NCBI RefSeq assembly: GCF_905147365.1
Contig: NC_056408.1
Location: 15,252,001 to 15,316,000, forward strand
Reading direction: 5' to 3'
DNA length: 64,000 nucleotides
Origin: Aricia agestis
Lineage: Eukaryota; Arthropoda; Insecta; Lepidoptera; Lycaenidae
Position numbers and translations under genes: made by a program. Shown here one piece after another: positions 53,366 through 64,000 of this stretch (within the stretch, counting starts at the first letter, position 1; each line of letters starts with the position of its first letter). The notes beneath the pieces are model-generated. The model was not told the origin of the DNA and did not search any database. It saw nothing but the letters and a program-made list of their open reading frames with translations.

Positions 53366-53972
53366 GATATAGATGTGAAATAAAACGAAAAACGTGAAAA
53401 TAACTTTTTAGACATAAAATATAGCCTATGTGACCTCAAGAACAAGCCAGCTTTCTATCGGTGTTAAAATTTTGCAATCGGACCAGTAGTTTCAGAGATT
53501 ACCTCCTATAAACAAAAAACAAACTTTTCTTCTTCATTATAGGTATTAACTGTAGTGATAGTGTAAGTAAATGAATTGTATTTGTCCTTTATCTGTTTGA
53601 ACTTTAGTAGATATTGTAGGTGTGAGAATGTAAATCAGACAAATCTGCTATCGTGGCCAAAGTTATGTGCAGGAGAAGAATTGCAGAGAGAAATTATAAT
53701 TTAGTGTTTCTTGTATTATAGGTATCAATATTCTGGGTACTTACACAAAATTTGCTTACGAACATCTAGTTTAACAAAAAGCAGCTATCAGTGGCCGAAT
53801 ATCTCGATTCTCAATGCATTTGTTTTATTCAGTGTACTACGAGTTACGACCCAAGATCAATTCAATATTCCACCCATCTTTACGGATATCTACTCGTGTC
53901 TTGCAACTAAAACACAAATTGATCCCTGATGAAAAAGAGCGATATTCTTTGCTCTTCGTACAACACGTTTTG

Positions 53973-54077
53973 ACGTGGGAGAGCCATGCTTCAGCGCTCG
54001 GCGCCGGGCTCACAGAAAACCGGCGTAAAACAGCGCTTGCGCTGTGTTTCGCCGAGTGAGTGAGATTACCGGAGGCC
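53973..54077 (+). mobile_element. G-rich SINE copy 8, 5' module only
   Basis: ACGTGGGAGAGCCATGCTTC, GGGCTCACAGAAAACCGGCG, CAGCGCTTGCGCTGTGTTTC, GAGTGAGTGAGATTACCGGA, GGCC, then directly into reverse-transcriptase sequence. The minisatellite and 3' module are absent. Confidence 0.85.
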
Positions 54078-54513
54078 AAAATTATTGAAGTATCATCAGC
54101 AAAAAGTACTATCTCATGCTTATCTTTAACTAGATAAGGTAGGTAAGGTAGGTCCCTTTCTTTTTCTCATTTATGTAAATGAGAAAAAGAAAGGGACCTA
54201 AAATAAATCCTTGTAGAACACCTAGCTTTATTTTACTACCATTAGACCTTTTAGAATTAACTTCTACTCTTTGCGTTCTATTTACAAGGTAAGAACTTAA
54301 CAGTTTTAGGGCCGTGTCCCTTATACCATAATGATACAATTTTCTGATTGATGTAGAATGTTCGACACAATCAAATGCTTTGGATAGGTCGCAGAAGATA
54401 CCGAGTGCATCCTGGGACCCCTCCCAAGCTTCAAATATACTACATAGAAGACTGATGCCTGCATCTGTTGTGGACCTACCTTTAGTAAAGCCAAATTGAT
54501 TGTTATGTAACAA
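54078..54513 (-). pseudogene. Non-LTR reverse transcriptase fragment with inverted-duplication frameshift
   Basis: The minus frame from 54513 reads NNQFGFTKGRSTTDAG, LGIFCDLSKAFDCVEHS (catalytic Asp region of the RT palm) and GVLQGFILGPFLFLIYIN. After a perfect 25-bp inverted repeat (54149-54173 / 54176-54200) the frame is lost. In another frame IVLFADDTSIIL (about 54115-54080) gives the second catalytic Asp pair. Order and spacing are those of a jockey/CR1-type LINE ORF2, here cut to about 145 residues and dead. Confidence 0.88.
54149..54200. repeat. 25-bp perfect inverted repeat inside the RT fragment
   Basis: TAGGTCCCTTTCTTTTTCTC... (54149-54173) and its exact reverse complement (54176-54200) with TG between. 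The right arm is genuine RT coding sequence; the left arm has no place in the RT frame. Confidence 0.95.
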
Positions 54514-54803
54514 ATTATTACAGTTAAAGTGAACTAGTAATTGATTTAGAATTATTTTTTCAAATATTTTACTAAAAGAACTTCAGAGATGTTATCAAAT
54601 CTAACATTATTCAGCCTTGTTACAACTATGTAAGGTTTCATTTAGTACTTAGTATGTTATTACTTTACTATCATTTTTAAATAAAGTTTACAATTTCTAT
54701 TTACTAAAAAACTAAACAATTACTTGAAACATAAAACATAAAACTAACCTCAAAACAAAACAAAACTTTTAGAATGAACTTTCTGTGACTAAATTCATTC
54801 AAT

Positions 54804-54940
54804 TATAGTCTGTCAAGAAAGTGAAGAAATTAAAAAGTAGCAACATCGTAGTGTCATCCCTTTCAAATCAATCTGAGAAAAAAGGGATGACACTACGATG
54901 TTGCAATTTTTTAATTTCTTCACTTTCTTAACAGACTATA
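54804..54940. mobile_element. Palindromic MITE with TATAGTCTGT ends
   Basis: TATAGTCTGTCAAGAAAGTG, GCAACATCGTAGTGTCATCC mirrored by GGATGACACTACGATGTTGC, CACTTTCTTAACAGACTATA. Near-perfect arms of about 58 bp. The length is 137 bp. Confidence 0.9.
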
Positions 54941-55730
54941 AGCAATATCGCTTCGACTGTGTTCAATTTAAACAAGGGCGACACGAAACGTCAAACCTGT
55001 CGAACATTTTACGCGCGTTTTTTTTTTTTGAAATATTAAAATATTCGCATTCGCTTTCGCGAATATTGAAGATAAATATTCGCATACGCGATAATTAAAA
55101 TTTTGTTCAAGTACGCAAGAATTGCACAAAAAAATAATAGAAAATGATTTGAGTCAAGATTTCAAAGTTTTATCAAACATTAAGTAATGTAAAATGTTCT
55201 AAAACACGTCAATGTTCAATAAACAAAAGATGAATAAAATATGAATGTACCTGCACAGTGCACCTGCTCTGATTTGTGTCTTCTGAGATCATCGGGAGCT
55301 GTATCCACCAAATTTGGTTCAGTTCATTTGCATTAAGCGTTAGTGTTCAATAAAATAGCAATCGTTTATCAAAAAAGTTAATAAAATTACGTAATTACCC
55401 ATATTTCTAAAGACAAATACGAAAAATATTTTTTAGAAATAGCTTGAAGACATTTAGATGTTTTTATAAAAATATTTTACTCTACATTCAACTAACTGCC
55501 TTTTTTGATTCCATCATAAAAGGGAAAAATCACATTTTGAAAACTTGACTTACGTCACTTTTGCGGTTGAGTAAACTTAGCGTCCTTGGACTGATCCTCG
55601 GAGGATTCGAGCGATGATCGATGGATCGTATCAGACAGGAATAACAAGCGGACCGCTTCCTGATCCGCATAATATAATAAGTATTAATAAGTTGAAGCGA
55701 CTTAAGTGTTACAACAATTTGTCGTAGGAA

Positions 55731-55975
55731 ATCTATATATATAAAACTCAAAGGTGACTGACTGATTGACATAGTGATCTATCAACGTCCAGCCCAAACC
55801 ACTGGACGGATCCGGCTGAAATTTGGCATGCAGGTAGATGTTATGACGTAGGCATCCGCTAAGAAAGGATTTTGATAAATTCCAACCCCAAGGGGTTCAA
55901 ATAGGGGATGAAAGTTTGTATATAATAATAGGTACTTCTTAACGCGAGCGAAGCCGCGGGAAAAAGCTCGTGAAT
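55731..55975 (+). mobile_element. LINE tail, AACTCAAAGGTGACTGACTGA family, copy 1
   Basis: CTATATATATAAAACTCAAA, CCAGCCCAAACCACTGGACG, GGCTGAAATTTGGCATGCAG, CATCCGCTAAGAAAGGATTT, CGAGCGAAGCCGCGGGAAAA. Repeated about 1 kb downstream. Confidence 0.75.
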
Positions 55976-56777
55976 AATAAAATTCACCCCCTACGCATGT
56001 TGGGGTAAAAAGTCGTGGTCAAATGAAAAATTCTGGTCTAAGGATTTTTTTTCTGTAAAATATATAATATGGTGCCATATCGAAGCGCGAGTCTTGGTCT
56101 AAAACTAGGGAACCACAGGCAGTGGTTCCGAGTATTTTATGCAATGGTTTTCAACTATTACATGAATTTTGAAATCACCTCTTATCATTTTTAGCCTGTC
56201 AAACAAAAAAAGGCTCAAAATTGTTTACGGGAAAAACAGCATAATCGTTCTTTAGTTATCTGCCACTTCCAAGTACGTGGGTGAAGCTCATGTTTTAGTT
56301 TTACTTTAGGTTTAAAACCTTACCTAATTTCTCATTTGTTAGTAACTTCGGTAAACCTCAACTAATACTGATACAATAATTAAGAATAATTAATATTCAT
56401 CAAAAAGGGCCAGGAAGGGACCTAATACTAAATTCACGTAATTAATAAAATATGTATAGCCCCAATAATGTACTTATATAGAGTATTTAATGTTTACGAT
56501 TTAAGCTGGCCATACACGAGCCGTCCATTTGGAATGGCTCATATTATGATAAATTGGCCATTTACTCCAAGCACTTAAAAAGAGGGGTCTAAAATGACAT
56601 CTTTCAATGTGTTATAATATTTCAGATTTCGTTAAACGACCAATATGACAGATGAAAATTGTATAATATTGCTCTACGTGCGGCAAAACGTTGCCCGATA
56701 GTGATAAAACAAATGATAATGTTATAACGCAATAGTCGTAGATTAGTTGGAACGCATATTTCACAATTTTCCTGTAA

Positions 56778-57018
56778 AATCTATATATATAAAACTCAAA
56801 GGCGACTGACTGACATGTCACATGGTGATCTATCAACGCACAGCCCAAACCACTGGACGGATCGGGCTGAAATTTTGCATGCAGGTAGATGTTATAACGA
56901 AGGCATCCGCTAAGAAAGGATTTTGATAAATTCCAACCCCAAGGGGTTAAAATAGGGGATGAAAGTTTGTATATAATACTTCTTAATGCGAGCGAAGCCG
57001 CGGGCAAAAGCTCGTTTA
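56778..57018 (+). mobile_element. LINE tail, AACTCAAAGGTGACTGACTGA family, copy 2
   Basis: CTATATATATAAAACTCAAA, GGCGACTGACTGACATGTCA, then the same blocks to GCGAGCGAAGCCGCGGGCAA. Very similar to copy 1, same strand. Confidence 0.78.
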
Positions 57019-57250
57019 ATATATATTTTAACTTTTTTATCTCTAGATACGAGTTGCCTAGGTTCAGATTAGGAAAAAAATATTATGCTAATACATAAAC
57101 GCTGGAAGTGGGCACTCTCACCATCATTACCTGGCTTTGAGCATTACTTAAAAATACTTTTATTTCTGCTAATATGGCTAAGTGCTAACCGACTGGACTA
57201 ACAGAACAAAAATATGTATAAAATTATATACTAAAAAAAAACTTTAGCTA

Positions 57251-57623
57251 AAATAAATAATAATAATAATAGCTCCCACACCGGTTTCGGTGACGGTGGC
57301 CGGTTTCATTGAAACCAGGCCAGCTACGCAGGAGTAATTTTATAGTGCCCAAGTGTGTGCGCAGTACACAAGAGCACTCTCTATTCCTTTACTCTCATAA
57401 CCCAGTGGGACGGAAGACCGACACGACCGGCGAGAGATCAGGCGCAGGACCGACTTTTTACATGCCCATCCGACGCATGGATCATCTTACTTATCAGACA
57501 ATCAGGTGATCATCCTGCATTGTCCTAACCAAACTTGGAAATAACATGTTTCCAACGCAGGAATCGAACCCACGACCTCCGAGTCAAGAGCCGCGCTCTA
57601 TACCACTAGACCACGGAGGCGTT
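57251..57623 (-). mobile_element. tRNA-headed SINE, complete
   Basis: On the minus strand the head GCCTCCGTGGTCTAGTGGTA (A box), CTCGGAGGTCGTGGGTTCGA, TTCC (B box) spans about 57623-57560. Then comes a body with GATGATCACCTGATTGTCTG, GGATGGGCATGTAAAAAGTC and GGCCTGGTTTCAATGAAACC, then GCTATTATTATTATTATTT as an (ATT)n tail at 57251-57275. The anticodon arm is imperfect, so it is not a working tRNA. Truncated relatives at 1-155 and 12690-13110. Confidence 0.85.
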
Positions 57624-57839
57624 AGCTAAGTACAATCCTCCGCACAATTTTTAAACCATGACATAAAGTTGTCTCTATATATGCGATATAATATCAATCT
57701 GAAACGCAGCATAACCAAACCTAACTGACATTATACCAGCTTTTTCCGATTTTTAATAGTTAAATATACGAGTAAAGAAATATGTAAAACATACAACAAT
57801 AATATGAACTATGAATAGAGATCTATTAATATAGTATTA

Positions 57840-57925
57840 CACGTCGCGTGCGGCGTGGGCGCTCCGTCACAGTGAGCTACCGGTGACGTAGGAGGCCGCA
57901 CTGGGCTCCGCTGACCGCCATCGAA
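57840..57925. other. Short GC-rich spot, unassigned
   Basis: CACGTCGCGTGCGGCGTGGG, CGCTCCGTCACAGTGAGCTA, CCGGTGACGTAGGAGGCCGC. No supported exon; may be regulatory or a repeat piece. Confidence 0.3.
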
Positions 57926-58639
57926 TATGTATACTGAAAAACACTGTGTAGGTACAGCTGTACTCACATTTTCCAGCACTGTACTTACATTGTATTGTTT
58001 TGAATACGCATGCTACTGGTAACTTTTAAGGATAGTATGCTGTAAGTACGTTTTTTTTATTTGTTAGTTTGTAACTTTGTACTAAGTGTGTACCTATCAT
58101 ACGTTAATAATATTTGATCTCGGCATTTAAACATAATATTAATTATTATTTTTCCCAAAATTGGTAAAATTAAGAGTTTCGGTGTAAAAACTAGCGGATC
58201 TACAGATAATGCTTATTTAGTTGAACACTAGTATTTTCGTAGCAACTTTTAATCGATCGAATCTTAAGATTACGATTTTGTAAGATTCGCTAACGTAGCA
58301 TTTTGGTGAAAGTTTAGCAATCGAATCTACTGAAATAATGTTCAGTAAGTAGAGCGCTACCAAATACACATAATAGTGACAACTATGTAAGTACTCTACA
58401 TTTTTGAAGATGTGGTATTTAAAAGCGAAGTCGCTAACATTTCAATTGAAATAAAGAACATACGTTACTAAAATATCCAATGTTTTTCTTATCATGGACG
58501 TATTTTTCTTATTTCGGCTGATAGAGTTTCGTGTTTTCTCTGAAGGTTTTGTAAAGATGCTTAATGCTTATTCACTGTAAAACTATTTATTAAGTAGGTA
58601 TTTAGGTTTTGAGTATCGATGAAACTATGTTTTGAATCT

Positions 58640-59005
58640 ATACTAATATCTATACTTTTTATATTATAAAGCGGAAGAGTTTGTTTGTTTGTTTGAACGC
58701 GCTAATCCCAGTAACTACTGGTCCGATTTGAAAAATTCTTTCAGTGTTAGATAGCCCATTTATCGAGTAAGGACGCGCTTAATTACGCTAAGACTAATAG
58801 GAGCGAATAAGTAGAGGAAAATGAGGAAAAAACGGGGGAAATTACTTGAAAGGGCTTATCTCACGAACTACTGGAGCAATTTTTCTGCTATTTGGCACAG
58901 ATAAGAAGAATAGACCACGTGAAGGATCATAGGCTATTTTTTGTGTGACTTATTTGTCTGTGAAATATCTAATTTACGCGGGCGAAGCCGCGCGGAATTT
59001 CTAGT
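58640..59005 (+). mobile_element. LINE tail, GAACGCGCTAATC family, fullest copy
   Basis: ATACTAATATCTATACTTTT, AGAGTTTGTTTGTTTGTTTG, AACGCGCTAATCCCAGTAAC, GTTAGATAGCCCATTTATCG, CTTATCTCACGAACTACTGG, AATAGACCACGTGAAGGATC, ACGCGGGCGAAGCCGCGCGG. Fragments at 7715-7975 and 10430-10525. Confidence 0.75.
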
Positions 59006-59130
59006 ACTTTGTATGGCAAAACAACGTTTGCAGGGACAGGTAGTGTATGAATAAACAAAAAATTTGTGAATGGAAATAAGTTAGGTATTATGTAGAAACA
59101 AAATATTTTAAAACGCAAATATCATTCGGT

Positions 59131-59217
59131 TTTTTTTAATATAAAATAAAGGGCAAACGAGCAAACGGGTCACCTGATGGAAGTCGCATTTTAAGAGGGA
59201 ATAGGGTATTAGGGGAG
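59131..59217 (-). mobile_element. G-rich SINE copy 9, internally deleted
   Basis: GCAAACGAGCAAACGGGTCA, CCTGATGGAAGTCGCATTTT, AAGAGGGAATAGGGTATTAG. The block between the 3' module and the minisatellite is missing. It runs into a LINE end at 59225. Confidence 0.75.
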
Positions 59218-59224
59218 AAGAAGA

Positions 59225-59268
59225 ATAGGGTCCCGTTTTTACCCTTTAGGTACGGAACCCTAAAAAAG
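59225..59268 (+). mobile_element. Solo LINE end GGGTCCCGTTTTTACCC...GGAACCCTAAAAA
   Basis: ATAGGGTCCCGTTTTTACCC, TTTAGGTACGGAACCCTAAA, AAAG, identical in layout to the end at 9650-9692. Confidence 0.7.
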
Positions 59269-59309
59269 TACGAATCATATTCACATAGTCATAAACAACA
59301 TTTTTTTAT

Positions 59310-59525
59310 TCAGTGGTCAAAAAGGCCCATGTTGACATGGTCACGGTCAAGACCTCTGTGTATTAACGCAGGGTTAAGTCGGATTTCAAGGTGCACGCCC
59401 TCCCCCGCGAGTGCCTCACGATTACAAACATTGGGCCGTTCGTTACGTCTAAATTCGTCTAGCGAGCCCCAAGGCCGAACTCCATACAAAAACACTTCAT
59501 TAACTGTGACGTCGGCCACAGATCA
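59310..59525 (-). other. Unassigned open frame ending at an AATAAA
   Basis: A minus frame open from about 59525 reads VADVTVNEVFLYGVRPWGS, then NERPNVCNREALAGEGVHLE and LIHRGLDRDHVNMGLFDH, with the stop TGA overlapping AATAAAAAAATG. There is no ATG start. The composition is less AT-driven than typical shadows. It could be a last exon of an unseen gene, or the end of an unknown retroposon. I do not recognise it. Confidence 0.3.
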
Positions 59526-59569
59526 GTTGGTAGATGCGAAACATCACTAGAATTTTTTTCGACGCCATC

Positions 59570-60555
59570 TTTTATTTTTGTAAAGTCTTATGGTTTACAA
59601 TTTATTTGTATGTATTTGTATGTTTTACTTTTACCATACAATTTACAGGTGTTTGACTGCCATTTTAACGGTGATAAGTAATAATTTTATTAAAAAGTCT
59701 TAAAAAAAGTTTTGTAATCCATTATCATCTTTACTTTATAAATTGGACGTTTAGCACGAATAGTATCCGGTTCTCTTTTTTACACTTTAGTAAATGAATG
59801 CGAAATTACTGTTTTTGACGCTATTTCTTCTCTTGTCTTTTAGCATTAAGTCTTTACAAAATTAAGTATTTATTTAATTTGTAAGATAATTACAGTAATC
59901 TTAAAAGTTTAACAGAATAATGAAAATAATTGCTTTAAAAAGTGTGGTTTATCAATTTTGCTAAAACCATAAAAAATCGCAAATTATTTAATGAACCGCA
60001 GTTTTTCACCAATTTTCTTTTAGCAAAATTCATTCAATTAATATTAATTATGTAACAAGGCAATGCTCTGAGCAAAACATTTCTTATAATGTTTAATATA
60101 CACCTACATAATTAGACTTAGTTTTTATTATTCGTAACCTATTTGCTCCTTAAGCTCGTTAGGTCTGCCACCTCTGCGCTACCTGCTCTACATCGCTTGA
60201 GGCCCGGGGGAGTATAAAGGCTGATTCTCATGCAGTGGGGTGAGAACACGTTACTACATCACCAACACCTATCTCATTGTGATCATAGGGAATAGGAGGG
60301 CGTTATAGAATTAGTTTTGATCAATGAAAAAATGGTTCTAGTCTTCCGTCAAGATTATGGGGCAAAGCTCTCAAGAGTAGGCTTTAGTTTTAGGACTAGA
60401 AAATGCGTCATATCTAAAAATACAAAATACTTTTTATAGTAATTATACAACAAGGAATTGGAGAGTGTTACAAACGTAATTTTGATGATGAAAAAAATGG
60501 TACAGGCTCTACTCTTTTGATAAGTTTTTCTAGAACGAAACAGGCCACAACAAAA
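59570..60555. other. No gene seen
   Basis: AT-rich, closed frames, no clear repeats. Confidence 0.5.
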
Positions 60556-60561
60556 TAGTTT

Positions 60562-60848
60562 AATAATAATAATATTAATAATAATAATATCTATGGACGC
60601 TTCACACCACGTCAGTCTGGCCCCGTGCTAAGTACCTAAAGGACTTGTGTTACAGGTACCAGACAACGGAAATATATTTAATACTTTTATACCATACATA
60701 TATTTAAGATTTTTATTATATCATACACATATTTAATACACATCCAGACCCAGGAACATTGAAAACTTTTTGTTCCGTCGGCGGGATTCGAACCCGCGAC
60801 CCCCGGCTTGAGCTACCGACGCGCTCACCACTGAGCCACAGAGGTCGT
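60562..60848 (-). mobile_element. tRNA-headed SINE of a second family, complete with (ATT)n tail
   Basis: Minus strand: GACCTCTGTGGCTCAGTGGT (A box), GAGCGCGTCGGTAGC, GTCGCGGGTTCGAATCCCGC (perfect B box GGTTCGAATCC) at about 60848-60780. Then CCTGGGTCTGGATGTGTATT, TTTCCGTTGTCTGGTACCTG, TTAGCACGGGGCCAGACTGA, CGTGGTGTGAAGCGTCCATA and an (ATT)n tail at 60562-60595. The head is clearly tRNA-derived, but it continues into a conserved SINE body instead of a terminator. Confidence 0.88.
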
Positions 60849-60854
60849 CTAGTT

Positions 60855-63800
60855 TAATTGTATATTCAATAGGGATGATGACAAGGTCAAAGATTAGCGA
60901 ATTTTGTTAATAAAATAAAAAAATCACTGTAAAAAATAAGTGTTCCCAAAATTTCAACTTGATAGCATTTGTATTTTTTTTTGTTATGCGCCTTCAAAGT
61001 TGGATATTCAAGTCGAATTTTTTTTCAATTAAGTTTCTTAATATTTGTATATAATTCGATAACTTATGCAATTAAAAGCAACTTTTGTTATGAAATCACT
61101 TTCATAAACGCAATATTTAATATACCTGACGAACAAACTACGAAAGACTGACGTCATACTTTCGTAGCACTTTGTATGGAGCGTTTCGGGCAGGTCTTTT
61201 TTATGAGATATTTGAATTGTCATATCTTGGTGAATTTTTAAGCTATCAGAGTAATTCTTTCAACGATGTTTCTATTTTTTAAGTGTCTTTCAATTACCGA
61301 TAAGAAAAAAAAAATAGTCATCATGCCTATTCAACTCTGTCCAATAATTTAAACAATTAATTTTTACGGGCATTTGAGCAGCTCTACATTCATTGAGCTC
61401 TAAGCTCAGTGAGGAATAAGAGTAGCATCAAACCTCTAAATATCATTTGACACTTCTACATTTTACTCTTTGTCATTTAAGAACGTCGGGAGAGAATAAT
61501 TACGTGGACTAATTATCTCGTTGTAAACATTCAACAATACGTTATGCGATATGTTTACGTTCTATTACAGAGACAGTAATCGAAACGGGATACACATAAT
61601 TACAAAATAATTGTCTATTTAAAGCATTTGTTGAAATTGTGCGACTAAAGAAAATCCCGCGACTGCGACCAAAACCTTACATGGTGTCAACTCTGTATCA
61701 ATTACATATTCATGTTTGATTCGTTAAAAATCGTTCCTGTAATTTTGGAACGTATTTGATGCAAAAAAAATTTAATCGAGCAAAGTACAGAGAAGATAAA
61801 AAGCTACTCAAGTCTCCAATATACGAGAAGGCTGATCGATCCAGTCAGACTGATCGCTGGCCGACTTGGACTCGTGCGTAACTGAAAATGGATCGGCAGC
61901 CCCGTATATTCGGGCCTTAAGAGAAGTTACCTCCATTTTCAGAATTTTCAAGTGAAACTGCCACTCCTGTAGTGTGAATCAGGTCGGAAAACTGTTGATC
62001 TTCCAGGTCATTAGGCGGGGACACGCGGGGACATGTTATGACGTGTTCATTATGGACTATTTCCGCCCCTCCTTTGTGGGGAAATTGATTTTCCAAGTCC
62101 TCCAATTATGTGGGTTTTGTAGTGCCTTTTGAGAGTTATTTTATTTAGATCTTACTTAATATTCTGTATAGTAAAATACTTCCATAAACAGGAGAGTCAA
62201 TTTTGGCACATATTTATTTTGCCGTGTGAGTGTCACGGCCTCACAGGAATCTGGCGTAAAATAAAGCCTAAATGTTGTGTTTAGGAAAATTCTTTCACAG
62301 GTAAACGTAGGACCAATTGGTCGAATGTCATGTCAAGGTTAGCCATGATCTTTCTAGACTTTGGACATATTTAGGTACATTTTCCCCGACCAAATTTCTG
62401 TGTACCGCCATCTCCACCTTTGGCTGTTTTGTTCTATCTCTCACCTTTGGATAATCTATGAATCTATAGACTTCAAAAACTCAATTCAAGCAAAGCAGTT
62501 TCCGATAAGACAATGGATAGGTAGATAAAAAACGTCTCATATTCGACCTAGTTGCTGGTGTCGGGTTACATATTAGAGGCCTGCTAATAAGACGCGTTCC
62601 CACAGATTCTAACGATCGGACCATCCATACAAACCTGATTCAGACAATTCCGGTCCCGAACTTGTATGCCCATCTGTTGTTTGGGCTAGGGATTTGCGGA
62701 TCTGACCAGAATGTCGATAGTTTCGATAATTTCATGAGCTAAAAGCTGAGGTGGAAGACCTCTTTAAGAGGGAAGGCGGATTAAAGTGCTGATAGTTAGG
62801 ATAGTTTTATACTGAGTGGCTAAGCCTGGTTTTTGGATTACGATGCTAAAAATGTAAGAAGTAGGGGCAGCTGGCAAGTGGCGCTATAGCGATATTTTAC
62901 ACATGTAAATGAAAGAGACAAGAAGCTATATAGGTCAATGGTTTCCACGTGTTCGGTGATTGGGCTATACCTGTTATAAAGTATGTCAAAAGTATGTAGC
63001 AAGTTTTGTAATAAAACGATTTCCTTTATCACACCGGGAAAATGTGTTATTGATATTAAATTTTAGCCGGAGTATTTTCCTATTTGGGAAAGTTATGTCG
63101 TGCGATATATAATATATTTCATCTGAGCTCATTACTTGTGAGCATTGGAGCGAGGGCAGATTGAAATTTAATATAACATTATCTATATAATATATATGTC
63201 GCAGCCAACTAGTTAAAATAGCCGTTCAATCATACAGCTAGCCCTTTGACTGAACAACGCCATTTAATCACATGGCTATACGTCGCTTAGCCGACTTGTT
63301 GACTGCAACGTTCTGCGTCTGCGACGTAATATATACTATACATATAGCCCCAAAAACGTTTAGGATTGTGTCGCCAGTTGAAAAAAACATTTTGCAGACT
63401 AATGCCCGGTTTCGGAGTTGTTTTGACAAAATTGTACCTATTCATTAGCGTTTTTTAATAGGCTAACTTCAAGAACTTAACCACCTGATCGGATCATTAA
63501 AAAATTCGTAAGAGAATATCACCTCTCTTTCTACCACGCAGGAAAATATATGCCTCAGTGCAGGCACATGTTTCGCTTTTTCTTCTGCCGGCACTTCCGG
63601 AGAACAACCCAATTTTTTCCACCCCTACCGATCTAGGTATAAACTTATAAACTAGGTATAGAGTATAGACTATAAGCTTCGATTACGTCACGCCATTATG
63701 CAGGAGCGGGACGGAGTGATGGGTACAAATGACCTAGGCCAACGTCGTCACATTATAAATCTAGACGCTACCTGACAATCCATCTTGTTCGCCATTAATC

Positions 63801-64000
63801 AGAGTTCTATACAATGTAGTACAGCATTTTCTCACATTTTCCTTGTATTTTGGAACGTTTGGGTTTTGGGTTTTTTTTTTTTGCTTTATTTTATAATGTG
63901 GAGCTTTTGATTGGCTAGCTCCAAAACCATAACCAATTAACAACGCCGTTGAAATTTGAATATATAAACCGGTCATTAATCTGAATAACAAGCTTGAAAT
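60855..64000. other. No gene or clear element seen
   Basis: About 3 kb of mostly AT-rich sequence. Frames at 60969-61151, 61917-62105, 62838-63032 and 63761-63991 show no recognisable domain or splice-supported exon. Confidence 0.45.

Noticed and set aside
53814..54059. 81-codon plus-strand gene
   Set aside because: Its 3' half is G-rich SINE sequence, and the same residues appear wherever that SINE is translated.
56612..57007. 131-codon minus-strand gene
   Set aside because: More than half of it is the antisense of a LINE tail also present at 55731-55975.
57560..57623. Functional tRNA gene
   Set aside because: A and B boxes are present, but the anticodon arm is poor and the sequence continues into a dispersed SINE body.
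60780..60848. Functional tRNA gene
   Set aside because: The B box is perfect, but the unit is the head of a SINE with a conserved body and (ATT)n tail, with no terminator.

Overview
This window looks like AT-rich nuclear DNA of a moth or butterfly (Lepidoptera). The evidence is a large load of short dispersed repeats: tRNA-headed SINEs with (ATT)n tails, LINE tails with GACAGACAGACGG tracts ending in GGAACCCTAAAAA, TA- and TTAA-flanked non-autonomous DNA elements, and hAT-like MITEs. Real exons are short and GC-richer, with GT/AG borders. No bacterial gene organisation, operon, CRISPR array or phage module is visible. The species cannot be named from the sequence alone.

The only host gene I can support is on the minus strand at the left end, 15748 down to 327, and is partial at both ends. 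I read ten exons from splice sites and reading frame. All nine exon junctions are phase-compatible and together give about 378 residues with no internal stop. The product is a cell-surface type protein: consecutive immunoglobulin-like domains (about four by my reading) followed by the first fibronectin type III domain. The first exons (signal peptide, start of Ig1) and the C-terminal exons lie outside the window or were not found. Family members with this layout include Ihog/Boi (CDO class), IGDCC/neogenin-like and contactin-like receptors; I cannot choose between them.

The introns of this gene and the remaining 48 kb are a dense mosaic of mobile-element remains. Main groups: (1) a G-rich SINE with an internal GGGAATAGGGGAGGGTA-type minisatellite, nine copies; (2) tRNA-headed SINEs at 1-155, 12690-13110, 57251-57623 and 60562-60848; (3) a palindromic MITE family with ACAGGGTGT termini, about seven copies, clustered at 40162-41045; (4) a family ending in a perfect 81-bp inverted repeat with an ACCGGTTTCGA core; (5) elements with 8-bp target duplications at 2877-3092, 6872-7378 and 24691-24720; (6) two TTAA-flanked piggyBac-like MITEs; (7) truncated LINE 3' ends, several in tandem, and two recognisable reverse-transcriptase pseudogene fragments (29860-31470 and 54080-54513).

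Layout: 1-15750 Ig/FN3 gene with MITE-filled introns; 15750-20030 mostly AT-rich, repeat-poor sequence; 20-29 kb MITEs, SINEs and a full poly-G LINE tail; 29.8-31.5 kb decayed jockey-like LINE; 32-39 kb tandem LINE tails and a TTAA element; 40-41 kb palindromic MITE cluster; 42-54 kb more LINE tails, homopolymer tracts (55 C at 48549, 24 G at 49470) and MITEs; 54-64 kb an RT fragment, repeated LINE tails and two SINEs, then largely featureless AT-rich sequence. I found no convincing new molecular system. The most unusual items are the 30-bp palindrome with a perfect 8-bp duplication, the multi-level nesting events, and the variable G tracts and G-rich SINE minisatellite.
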